This document shows, in pieces, positions 1 through 7,641 of a DNA stretch of 48,687 nucleotides (position 1 is the stretch's first letter; each line of letters begins with the position of its first letter). The DNA is taken from the NCBI RefSeq assembly GCF_016785185.1, contig NZ_JAEKDY010000012.1. The stretch is one strand, 5' to 3'. Below the pieces are notes generated by a model. The model searched no databases and was not told the origin of the DNA. It saw only the letters and a list, made by a program, of their open reading frames with translations. The DNA comes from Heyndrickxia sporothermodurans (lineage in GTDB: Bacteria; Bacillota; Bacilli; Bacillales; Bacillaceae_C). The translations under genes and the position numbers were made by a program.

Positions 1-147
1 AGCGTACCTATTTATTGGAATAGTTTCACATATTATGAAAATAAAGTTAGGGTCCGTGTCGAAAAATATTTTTTTGACACCCTACCAACGGGTCAAACCG
101 TTGATGTATCAACATTTATAGAGGGAGGTGTTTTCAAATATGAATAA
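1..147 (+). CDS. 3' end of an unrecognised protein (truncated by window edge)
   Basis: An open frame enters from the left edge and runs 48 codons to TAA at 145-147. The residues look like real coding sequence: they include YWNSFTYYEN and end GGVFKYE. I do not recognise the family. The last 8 bases (ATGAATAA) overlap the start of sspM, and the sspM ribosome binding site lies inside this frame, which suggests translational coupling and perhaps a shared role in sporulation. In B. subtilis yppG precedes sspM, but this C-terminus does not remind me of YppG. Only the C-terminus is available, so function cannot be assigned. Confidence 0.5.
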   Translation, partial: SVPIYWNSFTYYENKVRVRVEKYFFDTLPTGQTVDVSTFIEGGVFKYE

Positions 148-244
148 CGAGCTAAAAAAACAAAAGGAAAAAGAAGAAAAAGCTAAGACAAAGGCAGGAA
201 ATAGTAACCCAAAATTATCAGGTCCAAATCGACCGTCTACTTAA
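140..244 (+). CDS. sspM: Small acid-soluble spore protein M
   Basis: A 34-residue, Lys/Glu-rich peptide (starts MNNELKKQKE) with the C-terminus SGPNRPST, which matches the end of B. subtilis SspM. The ATG at 140 follows GGGAGGTG with good spacing. It is a minor spore core protein, synthesised in the forespore in B. subtilis. The next annotated gene is recU, as expected for this locus. The gene is too short for routine gene callers. It overlaps the preceding frame by 8 bases and is followed at once by a hairpin terminator. I saw no convincing sigma-G promoter directly upstream; the weak CATATTA at 29-35 has no clear -35 partner. Confidence 0.85.
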   Translation: MNNELKKQKEKEEKAKTKAGNSNPKLSGPNRPST

Positions 245-245
245 G

Positions 246-279
246 AAAAGCAAGGATTTTTAGTCCTTGCTTTTTTTTT
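246..279 (+). terminator. Rho-independent terminator after sspM
   Basis: Nine-base stem AAGCAAGGA (248-256) pairing with TCCTTGCTT (264-272), 7-nt loop, followed by a run of T. It lies directly behind the sspM stop codon and separates the sspM transcript from recU-ponA. Confidence 0.9.
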
Positions 280-541
280 ATTGACAATTGTATATAAGGC
301 ATAACTTAATTGGTTAGTAATAATTGAAACTTATCACAATGTTTCTTCGTCAATATTTGAAGAGAATATTTTCACAAAAAATATCCTTTGGATAAAATGA
401 CCATTTGCTATTATTTTAAAGAAATCGAGATTATGTCGTTGAAAAAGTTTGATTTACTTCAATAAACAAGCTAACTTCATCGATGATGAGTGTTCTTAAC
501 GAGAAATCGGACTTTTTATTCACCCAATCAACATATATTTC
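280..541. other. AT-rich non-coding stretch before recU
   Basis: About 260 bases with no credible gene on either strand. A TTGACA at 281-286 has only a poor -10 partner. Short frames such as one beginning ATGACC near 397 lack a ribosome binding site. Apart from the recU promoter at its right end, I see nothing supportable here. Confidence 0.5.
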
Positions 542-555
542 TGCTATGATATAAT
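542..555 (+). promoter_or_regulatory. Extended -10 promoter for recU-ponA
   Basis: TGCTATGAT (542-550) fits the extended -10 form TGnTATAAT and is overlapped by a second TATAAT at 550-555. No good -35 element is present, as is common for extended -10 promoters. It sits 22 bp upstream of the recU start, just before its Shine-Dalgarno sequence. Confidence 0.5.
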
Positions 556-577
556 TTAGCTTGTGAGGTGAGGATGG

Positions 578-1189
578 GTGGAATTAAGATACCCAAATGG
601 GAAAAAGTACATTCTCGACAAAAAGGACAAAAATACACGGAAAACATCGAATAGTATTTCGTACAGTAATAGAGGTATGACGTTAGAAGAAGACTTAAAT
701 ATAACCAATCAATATTATTTGCAAAATGATCTGGCTGTCATTCATAAGAAACCTACGCCTGTTCAAATTGTCCATGTTGATTATAAGTCCAGAAGTACAG
801 CTGTCATTAAAGAGGCTTATTTTAAGCAACCATCAACAACTGATTATAATGGTGTTTATAAAGGAAAGTATATTGATTTTGAAGCAAAAGAAACAAACAA
901 TACAACATCTTTTCCATTGCAGAATTTCCATGAACATCAAATTGATCATATGAAAAAAGTTGTCCAACAAAATGGTATTTCTTTCGTCATCCTTCGATTT
1001 GCTAAAACGGAAGAGATTTTTTTATTAGAGAGTCAATATTTATTTAACTTTTGGAACCGGATGACCTCTGGCGGAAGAAAATCGATAAAAAAAGAGGAAA
1101 TTAAACAATTTGGATACCTTTTACCTATAGGTCTTCATCCTCGAATTGATTATTTACAAATTATCGAAAAAATTATTAAAAATGGTTAG
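578..1189 (+). CDS. recU: Holliday junction resolvase RecU
   Basis: 203 residues, about the length of B. subtilis RecU (206). RecU cleaves Holliday junctions during recombinational repair and chromosome segregation and modulates RecA. The signature around STTDYNG and YIDFEAKET is intact; Asp89, Glu102 and Lys104 correspond to the metal-binding and catalytic residues of the family. The GTG start at 578 is preceded by GAGGTGAGG. The gene is followed 69 bp later by ponA on the same strand, the standard recU-ponA pair, so the two are probably co-transcribed from the extended -10 promoter just upstream. Confidence 0.95.
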   Translation: MELRYPNGKKYILDKKDKNTRKTSNSISYSNRGMTLEEDLNITNQYYLQNDLAVIHKKPTPVQIVHVDYKSRSTAVIKEAYFKQPSTTDYNGVYKGKYIDFEAKETNNTTSFPLQNFHEHQIDHMKKVVQQNGISFVILRFAKTEEIFLLESQYLFNFWNRMTSGGRKSIKKEEIKQFGYLLPIGLHPRIDYLQIIEKIIKNG

Positions 1190-1258
1190 AGCATATCAAC
1201 CATTGTTTTACACTTCTAAATCGAAAAGTTTGATTTAGGAAAGAGAGGAAACTTTATT

Positions 1259-3904
1259 ATGACAGAAAAATACCAAACTCGTGAAGAGCGTAGGAAACAG
1301 CAAGAAACCGCAAAAAATAAAAAACAAAAAAAAGGGAAGAAAAAGTCCATCTTCAAGAGAATCATTTTGACAATTGTTATGATTGGAATCATCGGTTTCT
1401 TAGCTGGTGCTGGAACATTTGCTTATTATGCAAGTAAGGCACCGAAATTAGATAAAAAAATGCTAAAAGATCCAATCGCTTCAGTAATATATGGAATGAA
1501 CAATAAACCGATCGAAACGGTCGGTTCCGTCAATCGCGATTATATCGCCTATGATAAAATACCTGATCGGATGAAAGATGCCATCTTAGCTACCGAAGAT
1601 ATTCGCTTCTTTAAACATCACGGGATCGATCCGATACGATTGGGTGGTGCCGTGTTAGCAAACTTTAAACGTGGATTTGGCTCTGAAGGTGCAAGTACAA
1701 TCACTCAGCAAGTAGTGAAGATGTCCTTTCTAACCGAGAAAAAGACGTTGGAGCGTAAAGCCCAAGAGGCATGGCTATCTTTACAATTAGAAAGACAATA
1801 TACAAAAGAAGAAATCTTTGAAATGTATGTTAATAAAATTTATATGTCAGATGGTGTCCATGGAATTTCGACGGCTGCAAAATATTATTATAATAAAAGT
1901 CTTGATAAATTAACCTTGCCACAAATGGCACTTATAGCGGGACTACAGCAAAGTCCAAATAATTATAATCCTTTTAATCACCCTGATCTTGCGGAAAAAC
2001 GAAAAAATGTTGTATTAGGCTTAATGTATCAACATAAAAAAATCACAAAACAAGAGATGGAAAAAGCGAAAAATACACCGGTTACGAAAGGTCTTGTAAA
2101 GAAAAAAGATAGAAAAAAACCTGCTCAACATAAATATGATGCATTTGTAGATGTAGTAATCGATGAAGTAGAAGCAATGGGCTATAATATTTTCTCTGAT
2201 GGTTTAAAAATTTATACTACGATCGATCCAGATGCACAAGAGTATACGGAAAAAATCTTAAATTCAAATGATATTGTTCAGTATCCTGATGATAAATTTC
2301 GTGCCGGAATTACATTATTAGATACAAAAACAGGTGAAATTCGTGCGATCGGAGGAGCAAGAAATCCGAAAGTAGCACGTGGAATGAACTATGCAACAGA
2401 TATTGAGCGCTCACCTGGATCAACAATTAAACCAATACTTGATTATGGTCCGGTAATTGAACATAAACAATGGTCTACTTATCATCAAATTAAAGATGAA
2501 CCGTATCAATATTTTGATGGAACACCTATTAACAACTGGGATTTCCGCTATCAAGGACAAATTTCTATTCGAAAAGCGTTATATAATTCCAGAAATATCC
2601 CTGCATTAAAAGCTTTGCAAGAGGCAGGTTTAGACAATGCAAAAGCATTCGCCAAAAACCTCGGAATAAATTTCAAGGAAATGCATGAAGCCTATTCAAT
2701 TGGTGGCGGCGTTGGTGTCTCACCAGTTCAAATGGCGGGTGCTTATGCGGCATTTGGTAATAATGGGATTTATACAAAACCGCATACTGTAAGAAAAATT
2801 GTTCTTCATGACGGAGATACGGTAATTAAAACAAATCCTGAACCAAAGGTTGCAATGAAAGACTATACTGCCTATATGATTACCGATATGCTTAAAGATG
2901 TGCTTACAAAAGGGACTGGAACGGCAGCAAATGTCCCCGGCCTACATGCTGCAGGTAAAACGGGAACAACTAACTTCCCTGCTGATGAGGTACAAAAATA
3001 CAGTATACCTAAGGGAGCAAGCCAAGATGCCTGGTTTGTCGGTTATACAACAAATTACACCGCGGCAGTTTGGACGGGATACGATAGCAAATATGATGAG
3101 AATAACAAATTTAAGTACTATTTAACATCTAGTGAACAAAAAATATCACAGCTAATATTTAAAAATTTAATGTCACATGTATCTCAAGGTAAAGATACAC
3201 CTGACTTTGAAATGCCGCAAAGTGTTGTAAAAGTACCGGTAGAGGCTGGAACAAACCCTCCTCAAAAACCAAGTTCATATACACCAAGTGGCAATATTGT
3301 GTATGAATTATTCGTACGAGGACATGAAGAACCATCACAGGTTTCACAAAAATATGATCAACTAGAAGCACCAACAGGACTTAAAGGAACATACAATCAA
3401 GCGACAAATGAAATTGTAATTAATTGGGACCATCCGAAATTAAAAGAAGGTGTTTCCTTCGAAATTTCAGCTTCATTTAATAATGAGGCAAAACAATCAT
3501 TAGGAAGCACGAAGGATACAACATTATCCATTGCAAATCCAAATTTAGGCGGAACATACCGAATAGATGTAACGGCTATACTAGGCAATCAAAGAAGTAA
3601 ACCCGCTAGTATTACGATTAAATTAGGTGAGTCTAAAGATAAAGAAGATAAAGAAAAAGATAAGGATAAAAACGACAACGAAAATGGTAATGGTAATGGC
3701 CACGATAATGGTAACGGCAATGATAATAGCCACGATAATGGCAATGGTAATGGTAATGGGCACGGAAATGATAAAGGCAATGGCAATGATAAAGGCAATG
3801 GTAATGATAAAGGCAATGGTAATGATGACGGTGGAGGAAACGATAATGGAGATAATGGTGAACAAACAACACCGGATCCTTCCGATGACGGCTCAAATCA
3901 TTAA
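1259..3904 (+). CDS. ponA: Class A penicillin-binding protein 1A/1B
   Basis: An 881-residue bifunctional peptidoglycan synthase. A Lys-rich cytoplasmic tail (1-34) and one membrane anchor (about 35-58) precede the glycosyltransferase domain with EDIRFFKHHG (catalytic Glu113) and GASTITQQ (145-151). The transpeptidase domain has SPGSTIKP (Ser388, Lys391), SRN (444-446) and KTGTT (567-571). A fibronectin-type-III-like segment follows (about 698-789), and then a low-complexity tail of about 90 residues made of Asp, Asn, Gly, Lys and a few His (792-881). It polymerises and cross-links glycan strands at the outer membrane face. The tail is encoded by short tandem DNA repeats and probably varies in length between strains. 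The ribosome binding site (AGAGAGGAAAC) is rather far from the ATG. Confidence 0.97.
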   Translation: MTEKYQTREERRKQQETAKNKKQKKGKKKSIFKRIILTIVMIGIIGFLAGAGTFAYYASKAPKLDKKMLKDPIASVIYGMNNKPIETVGSVNRDYIAYDKIPDRMKDAILATEDIRFFKHHGIDPIRLGGAVLANFKRGFGSEGASTITQQVVKMSFLTEKKTLERKAQEAWLSLQLERQYTKEEIFEMYVNKIYMSDGVHGISTAAKYYYNKSLDKLTLPQMALIAGLQQSPNNYNPFNHPDLAEKRKNVVLGLMYQHKKITKQEMEKAKNTPVTKGLVKKKDRKKPAQHKYDAFVDVVIDEVEAMGYNIFSDGLKIYTTIDPDAQEYTEKILNSNDIVQYPDDKFRAGITLLDTKTGEIRAIGGARNPKVARGMNYATDIERSPGSTIKPILDYGPVIEHKQWSTYHQIKDEPYQYFDGTPINNWDFRYQGQISIRKALYNSRNIPALKALQEAGLDNAKAFAKNLGINFKEMHEAYSIGGGVGVSPVQMAGAYAAFGNNGIYTKPHTVRKIVLHDGDTVIKTNPEPKVAMKDYTAYMITDMLKDVLTKGTGTAANVPGLHAAGKTGTTNFPADEVQKYSIPKGASQDAWFVGYTTNYTAAVWTGYDSKYDENNKFKYYLTSSEQKISQLIFKNLMSHVSQGKDTPDFEMPQSVVKVPVEAGTNPPQKPSSYTPSGNIVYELFVRGHEEPSQVSQKYDQLEAPTGLKGTYNQATNEIVINWDHPKLKEGVSFEISASFNNEAKQSLGSTKDTTLSIANPNLGGTYRIDVTAILGNQRSKPASITIKLGESKDKEDKEKDKDKNDNENGNGNGHDNGNGNDNSHDNGNGNGNGHGNDKGNGNDKGNGNDKGNGNDDGGGNDNGDNGEQTTPDPSDDGSNH
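3767..3838 (+). repeat. 18-bp tandem repeat within the ponA tail
   Basis: Three near-perfect copies of AATGATAAAGGCAATGGY (NDKGNG) lie in frame from 3767 to 3820, with a degenerate fourth copy. Immediately upstream (about 3681-3766) are looser Asn-Gly, Asp-Asn-Gly and His-containing units of the same kind. Being multiples of three, copy changes would keep the frame. Confidence 0.8.
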
Positions 3905-3933
3905 AAATCGATAAGTGATGAATAATTTTGTAT

Positions 3934-3971
3934 AAAAATAGAGGATGACCTAAGGTCACCCTCTATTTTTT
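3934..3971. terminator. Bidirectional terminator between ponA and nth
   Basis: Stem TAGAGG-a-TGACC (3939-3950) pairs with GGTCA-c-CCTCTA (3954-3965) around a TAA loop. It is flanked by A-rich sequence on one side and T-rich on the other, so it can end transcription from both directions. The last codons of nth are part of the hairpin. In B. subtilis ypoC sits between nth and ponA; here there is no room for it. Confidence 0.85.
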
Positions 3972-4606
3972 GTTCTCTTTTTACCTTCTCGGCATAGATC
4001 TAGTAAAGGACAACTATCGCATTTAGGGTTTTGCGCTTTACAATGATACCTTCCGAAAAATATCATGCGATGATGTGTAATTGACCATTCTTCTTGTGGA
4101 ATTTTTCTCATCAATGTTTTTTCTACTTCAAGTACAGAATCTTTCCATTTACAAATAGCCAGTCGTTTACTAACCCTTTCTACATGCGTATCGACTGCAA
4201 TAGCAGGAATTCCAAAAGCAACGGAAACAACCACATTTGCTGTTTTTCGGCCAACTCCGGGAAGTTTCGTTAATTCGTCCCTATCTCGAGGAAGTTCGCC
4301 ATTATAATCAGTAATCAGCATTTGACAAAGCTTTTGTATATTTTTTGCTTTATTTCGAAATAAGCCAATTGATCGAATATCATTTTGTAATTCCTCAAGG
4401 GAAACGGATAAATAGTCTTCCGGGGTTTTATATTTTTTAAAAAGAGTTTCAGTCACTTTATTTACAAGTGCATCTGTACATTGTGCAGAAAGGGAAACCG
4501 CTATAACTAATTCAAAAGGGTTAGAATGATTTAGTTCACAATGAGCATTTGGAAATAATTTACCCATTTCATCTAAACAAAATCTAATCTGCTGCAAATT
4601 CAACAT
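3956..4606 (-). CDS. nth: Endonuclease III (DNA glycosylase/AP lyase)
   Basis: 216 residues from the ATG at 4606, which has AAGGTGG upstream; the frame is open for 18 more codons but without a ribosome binding site. It removes oxidised pyrimidines and nicks abasic sites in base excision repair. The helix-hairpin-helix LPGVGRKTAN carries the catalytic Lys121, and VDTHV the catalytic Asp139. The C-terminal iron-sulfur loop C-x6-C-x2-C-x5-C (Cys189, 196, 199, 205) is complete. It follows dnaD by 38 bp, as in B. subtilis. Confidence 0.96.
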   Translation of the reverse strand: MLNLQQIRFCLDEMGKLFPNAHCELNHSNPFELVIAVSLSAQCTDALVNKVTETLFKKYKTPEDYLSVSLEELQNDIRSIGLFRNKAKNIQKLCQMLITDYNGELPRDRDELTKLPGVGRKTANVVVSVAFGIPAIAVDTHVERVSKRLAICKWKDSVLEVEKTLMRKIPQEEWSITHHRMIFFGRYHCKAQNPKCDSCPLLDLCREGKKRTKNRG

Positions 4607-4644
4607 AATTATTGCCACCTTACATTTCCGAACAAAATAAGTGC

Positions 4645-5343
4645 CTATTGCTCCAACCAATTGTAAAATGGCACAGTGTTCGAGCTTTTTTGTACTGATT
4701 GTGTTTTTTTGCGTTGTTGTTGCCGAAATTTTTGTCCGAAGTCTCTAGCCTGTTCGATCGTTTGTACTCCATTTTTCTTCCATTCAAATAAAATACGATC
4801 GATATATCGAAAATTTAACTTTCCGGAAATAACGGCCTCTCTTAGTGCAGCAATAATGACTGTTGGAGATTGATGATCTTGATCAAGCCACATTGCCAAT
4901 GTTTCACATTCTAACGGAGAAAGTGGTCGGCCAAATTCCTTCTCAAAAACTGTATAAAGATTAGTTTCATCGTGTAAATTCTTTTCAAGCTCTTTTTGTT
5001 TTTTATCATAAAGAATATTTTCAATAAGTTTATTCCATAAAGGAGTTAAAGAGTATTTTTCCAATCGGATATTATCTTCACTGACGCCTTCTTCAATACT
5101 AATATATTGATTTTGCACAAGTTTTCGTAGGATTGATGAACACATACTATTATGTATGGTCATCCGTTCGGAAAGCTCTTCAGGTGTCGGAAAATCATTC
5201 CCTTTTTCTAAAAAGGAATAGACTTGCAGGATTAACATAACTTCCGTTTCATTTAAACCAATTTTTTTATAATTAGCCATTAATAACTGAGGAATCTGAA
5301 GGCTTCCCTCTTCTATCCATGCTAAAATAATATCTTTTTCCAT
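4645..5343 (-). CDS. dnaD: Primosomal DNA-remodelling protein DnaD
   Basis: 232 residues, the same size as B. subtilis DnaD. An N-terminal winged-helix oligomerisation domain (about 1-110) is followed by the conserved DnaB_2-type C-terminal domain with the YIDRILFEW signature (180-188) and the C-terminal FYNWLEQ. It acts with DnaB and DnaI to load the replicative helicase at oriC and at restart sites. I chose the ATG at 5343 (preceded by GAGGTG) over an upstream in-frame ATG. With asnS lost and a terminator upstream, it must use its own promoter; a TATACT about 20 bp before the ribosome binding site is a weak candidate. Confidence 0.95.
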   Translation of the reverse strand: MEKDIILAWIEEGSLQIPQLLMANYKKIGLNETEVMLILQVYSFLEKGNDFPTPEELSERMTIHNSMCSSILRKLVQNQYISIEEGVSEDNIRLEKYSLTPLWNKLIENILYDKKQKELEKNLHDETNLYTVFEKEFGRPLSPLECETLAMWLDQDHQSPTVIIAALREAVISGKLNFRYIDRILFEWKKNGVQTIEQARDFGQKFRQQQRKKTQSVQKSSNTVPFYNWLEQ

Positions 5344-5449
5344 ACAGTACACCTCATAACAAGTATAAAACATGCATATCAAAAAAGGAATAAGGAAAAT
5401 CTGTCCTATAATTTTTAAACGATCATGTTCTAAAATATCGCCAAATTAA

Positions 5450-5475
5450 AAAAGCCATACGTATGCATGGCTTTT
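5450..5475 (-). terminator. Terminator after the aspB/asnS-remnant region
   Basis: Perfect 9-bp stem AAAAGCCAT (5450-5458) / ATGGCTTTT (5467-5475) with an 8-nt loop. On the minus strand it is followed by TTTTTTAATTT. It ends the ypmA-ypmB-aspB transcript and isolates dnaD. Confidence 0.85.
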
Positions 5476-5487
5476 ATGCATTAAAAC

Positions 5488-5576
5488 TGGGTACAACCTA
5501 TTCAATAAGGGCGGCAATGGTAAGGTTCTAATCTGAAATTCCAGGCAACTGTCCTTTCTAGACCTAACCCAAAACC
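5488..5576 (-). pseudogene. asnS: Fossil of asparaginyl-tRNA synthetase gene (C-terminal end only)
   Basis: Reading the minus strand from 5576, twelve codons encode GFGLGLERTVAW, the class II motif-3 region typical of bacterial AsnRS. Five codons further (NFRLE) align with ICGLE by substitutions only. In another frame 5508-5488 encodes LLNRLYP, the usual C-terminus of Bacillus AsnRS. Between the blocks there are 32 nt where about 45 are expected (RETIPFPR region eroded), so the frame is broken; the stop codon is also lost. The position, right after aspB and before dnaD, is exactly where asnS sits in B. subtilis. The first roughly 390 codons are missing. Identification is from remembered family motifs, not a search. 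Confidence 0.8.
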
Positions 5577-5597
5577 TCTTCTCTGGTGGATTAACAG

Positions 5598-6788
5598 CTA
5601 ATTTATTTTATTGTTAATATATTGCTCAATCCTTTTTACTGCCTCTTCTAGATTTTCTAATGAAGTGGCATAGGATAAACGTATATAGTCAGGAGCACCA
5701 AATCCGGAGCCCGGGATTACCGCAACATTAGCTTCCTCAAGCAATGCTGTTGCTAGTTCATCTACAGTTTTAAACCCTGTTATTTCGGCAGCTTCTTTTA
5801 CATTAGGAAATAAATAGAAAGCACCTTGAGGTTTAAGACAGCTAATTCCCGGAATTGAAATCAATTTTTTATAAATTTTATTTAATCGATTCTCAAATGC
5901 CTCACGCATCATTTCTACGGCTTCTTGTGAACCGTTATAAGCTGCAATAGCTCCGTATTGTGATGGTGTTGTTGGATTTGATGTAGAATGGCTTGCAAGG
6001 TCTGTCATCGCTTTAATTATTTCACTGTTACCTGCTGCATAGCCAATCCGCCATCCGGTCATCGAATGTGACTTGGAAACACCGTTAATAATAATCGTTT
6101 GATTCTTTAATTCCGGTGAAATTTCTGCTACCGAAACATGTTGATGGAAATCGTAGATTAATTTTTCATATATTTCATCAGAAATAATTAAAATGTTATG
6201 CTCTAAACAAATTTCACCTATTTTCGTTAATTCTTCTTTCGTATAAAGCATCCCTGTCGGATTACTTGGAGAATTAATAATAAGTGCTTTCGTTTTATTT
6301 GTAATTGTAGCTGTAAGTTGATCAGGTGTAATTTTGAAATTATTTTTTTCTTGACCGTTAATATATACAGGCTGACCGCCGGCGAGTTTTACTTGTTCAG
6401 GGTAACTTACCCAATATGGGATAGGAATGATTACTTCATCACCCCTATTTAATAGAACTTGAAAAAGGGTGTATAAAGCATGTTTTGCTCCATTTGTCAC
6501 AATAATCTCAGAAGCGTGATAATCAATATGCTGATCTTGCTTAAACTTATTTATTATTGCTTTTTTCAATTCAGGTAAACCACCTGTTGCAGTGTATTTT
6601 GTGAATCCTTTATTCATGGATTCAGCTGCTGCATCTATAATATGTTGTGGCGTATTAAAATCCGGTTCCCCAGCACCTAAACCGATTACATCGATTCCTT
6701 CCGCCTTCATAGCCTTTGCTTTAGCAGTAATTGCTAATGTAGATGATGGTGTAAGGGCACTCACACGATTTGCTAATTGTACGGCCAT
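5598..6788 (-). CDS. aspB: Aspartate aminotransferase
   Basis: 396 residues, fold-type I PLP aminotransferase of the Bacillus AspB group. It interconverts aspartate plus 2-oxoglutarate and oxaloacetate plus glutamate. The PLP lysine is Lys239 in NGVSKSHSMTGWRIGY; Asp204 in SDEIYEK binds the pyridine nitrogen; NSPSNPTG is present (172-179). The ATG follows GAGGAGAAATT. It is preceded by ypmA and ypmB on the same strand. Downstream it runs into the asnS fossil. Confidence 0.96.
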   Translation of the reverse strand: MAVQLANRVSALTPSSTLAITAKAKAMKAEGIDVIGLGAGEPDFNTPQHIIDAAAESMNKGFTKYTATGGLPELKKAIINKFKQDQHIDYHASEIIVTNGAKHALYTLFQVLLNRGDEVIIPIPYWVSYPEQVKLAGGQPVYINGQEKNNFKITPDQLTATITNKTKALIINSPSNPTGMLYTKEELTKIGEICLEHNILIISDEIYEKLIYDFHQHVSVAEISPELKNQTIIINGVSKSHSMTGWRIGYAAGNSEIIKAMTDLASHSTSNPTTPSQYGAIAAYNGSQEAVEMMREAFENRLNKIYKKLISIPGISCLKPQGAFYLFPNVKEAAEITGFKTVDELATALLEEANVAVIPGSGFGAPDYIRLSYATSLENLEEAVKRIEQYINNKIN

Positions 6789-6806
6789 AATTTCTCCTCA
6801 CTCTTT

Positions 6807-7289
6807 CTAAATATTATAAATCATATATGGTGTTTTATTACTTGACTTTAAAAAGTAAATGTATGCGTAGTTTAAACGGGATGATTGATCAAGATAAGAT
6901 ATTTCCCAGACCGGCTCGTTGTTTAACATCCCTAGTCTACTTCCTAATATTTTTTTAGGTGTTTCTTTTTCCTTTAGTTTGTTAATTGCATCTTGTTTCG
7001 ATAGTCCATCAGACATTTTTTCAATTGTAACTCGTTCGCTATTTTTTTCAGGAATCCAAACGGCAATCTTTTCTCCATTTTTTTGCTTACCAACGGTGAT
7101 ATAATAGCTTTCTTTCCCATTATATACATAGAACTGATCCATTGAAACAAGGTTTGCCTTTTCCTTTGCCTTTTTTTTAGCTAAACTTTCCGCTTTATTA
7201 ATCGGTTTTGTTGATTGATAATACACATTTACGGAAAATCCCAATACAATTAATAACAATAAACATAAACCTATAATCCATTTTTTCAT
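6807..7289 (-). CDS. ypmB: Membrane-anchored protein YpmB
   Basis: 160 residues with one N-terminal membrane segment (about 4-24) and an extracytoplasmic domain containing PepSY-like stretches (KAESLAKKKAKEKA near the start, SKQDAINKLKEK later). It belongs to the YpmB family (DUF5590 type); function unknown. It lies between ypmA and aspB as in B. subtilis, separated from each by under 20 bp, so the three genes are probably one transcript. Confidence 0.9.
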   Translation of the reverse strand: MKKWIIGLCLLLLIVLGFSVNVYYQSTKPINKAESLAKKKAKEKANLVSMDQFYVYNGKESYYITVGKQKNGEKIAVWIPEKNSERVTIEKMSDGLSKQDAINKLKEKETPKKILGSRLGMLNNEPVWEISYLDQSSRLNYAYIYFLKSSNKTPYMIYNI

Positions 7290-7301
7290 TTTAAACCCCT
7301 A

Positions 7302-7472
7302 TTATGTACGATAAATTGTAAAAATCGCTTTACTTTTATCCTCTGAATCGAGGGCTAAACCAAACATTAAATCTTTTTGCTTCAATGTTCGGTTTAAAAA
7401 ATCAACAATTTTATATAAATCAGCTTGATAATCGATTTTAATCGTCGATAATATTTCAATCTTACTATCCAT
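7302..7472 (-). CDS. ypmA: Small conserved protein YpmA
   Basis: 56 residues starting MDSKIEILSTIK, close to B. subtilis YpmA in sequence and length (DUF4264 type). The ATG at 7472 follows AGGGGGA; an in-frame start 24 bases upstream has no ribosome binding site. Function unknown. It is the first gene of the ypmA-ypmB-aspB unit, behind an extended -10 promoter. Confidence 0.88.
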   Translation of the reverse strand: MDSKIEILSTIKIDYQADLYKIVDFLNRTLKQKDLMFGLALDSEDKSKAIFTIYRT

Positions 7473-7552
7473 ATAAATCCCCCTACAAATAAACAAATAT
7501 TGTTATAAATATCGTAGCTGATTAAAGCCACAATATAAATACACTAATCAAC

Positions 7553-7561
7553 ATTATATCA
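7553..7561 (-). promoter_or_regulatory. Extended -10 promoter for ypmA-ypmB-aspB
   Basis: Minus-strand TGATATAAT (7561 to 7553) is a perfect TGnTATAAT. The -35 region is poor. It lies 80 bp upstream of the ypmA start in the gap after dinG. Confidence 0.6.
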
Positions 7562-7604
7562 AAAAATCAATTCATTTTTGATTTTAAAAAATTTTTCTAG
7601 TCCA

Positions 7605-7639
7605 CTTTTTTTACGTTGCTATTGCAACGTATTTTTTTA
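7605..7639 (+). other. Hairpin with T-tract on the + strand, behind dinG
   Basis: Eight-base perfect stem TACGTTGC (7612-7619) / GCAACGTA (7624-7631) with loop TATT, with runs of T on both sides when read on the + strand. It therefore looks like a terminator for + strand transcription, although all neighbouring genes are on the minus strand. It could limit antisense transcription into dinG. Read on the minus strand it would be a hairpin flanked by A-runs. Confidence 0.5.
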
Positions 7640-7641
7640 GG

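Noticed and set aside
21..45. Sigma-G/F-like CATATTA (29-35) as the sspM promoter
   Set aside because: No matching -35 at the right distance and it lies inside the preceding coding frame.
442..1238. A 14-bp direct repeat AAAAGTTTGATTTA at about 443-456 and 1224-1237, flanking recU
   Set aside because: Flanks differ and the sequence is AT-rich; probably chance, no sign of a mobile element.
3589..3959. Several overlapping open frames on both strands across the ponA tail (rich in Leu-Pro, Ile-Thr, His-Tyr or Met)
   Set aside because: They are shadows of the tandem repeat encoding the PonA tail; they have no ribosome binding sites and absurd composition.
5383..5600. The aspB-dnaD gap considered as a T-box leader or small RNA
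   Set aside because: No T-box sequence or specifier structure; the AsnRS-like codons explain the text better.
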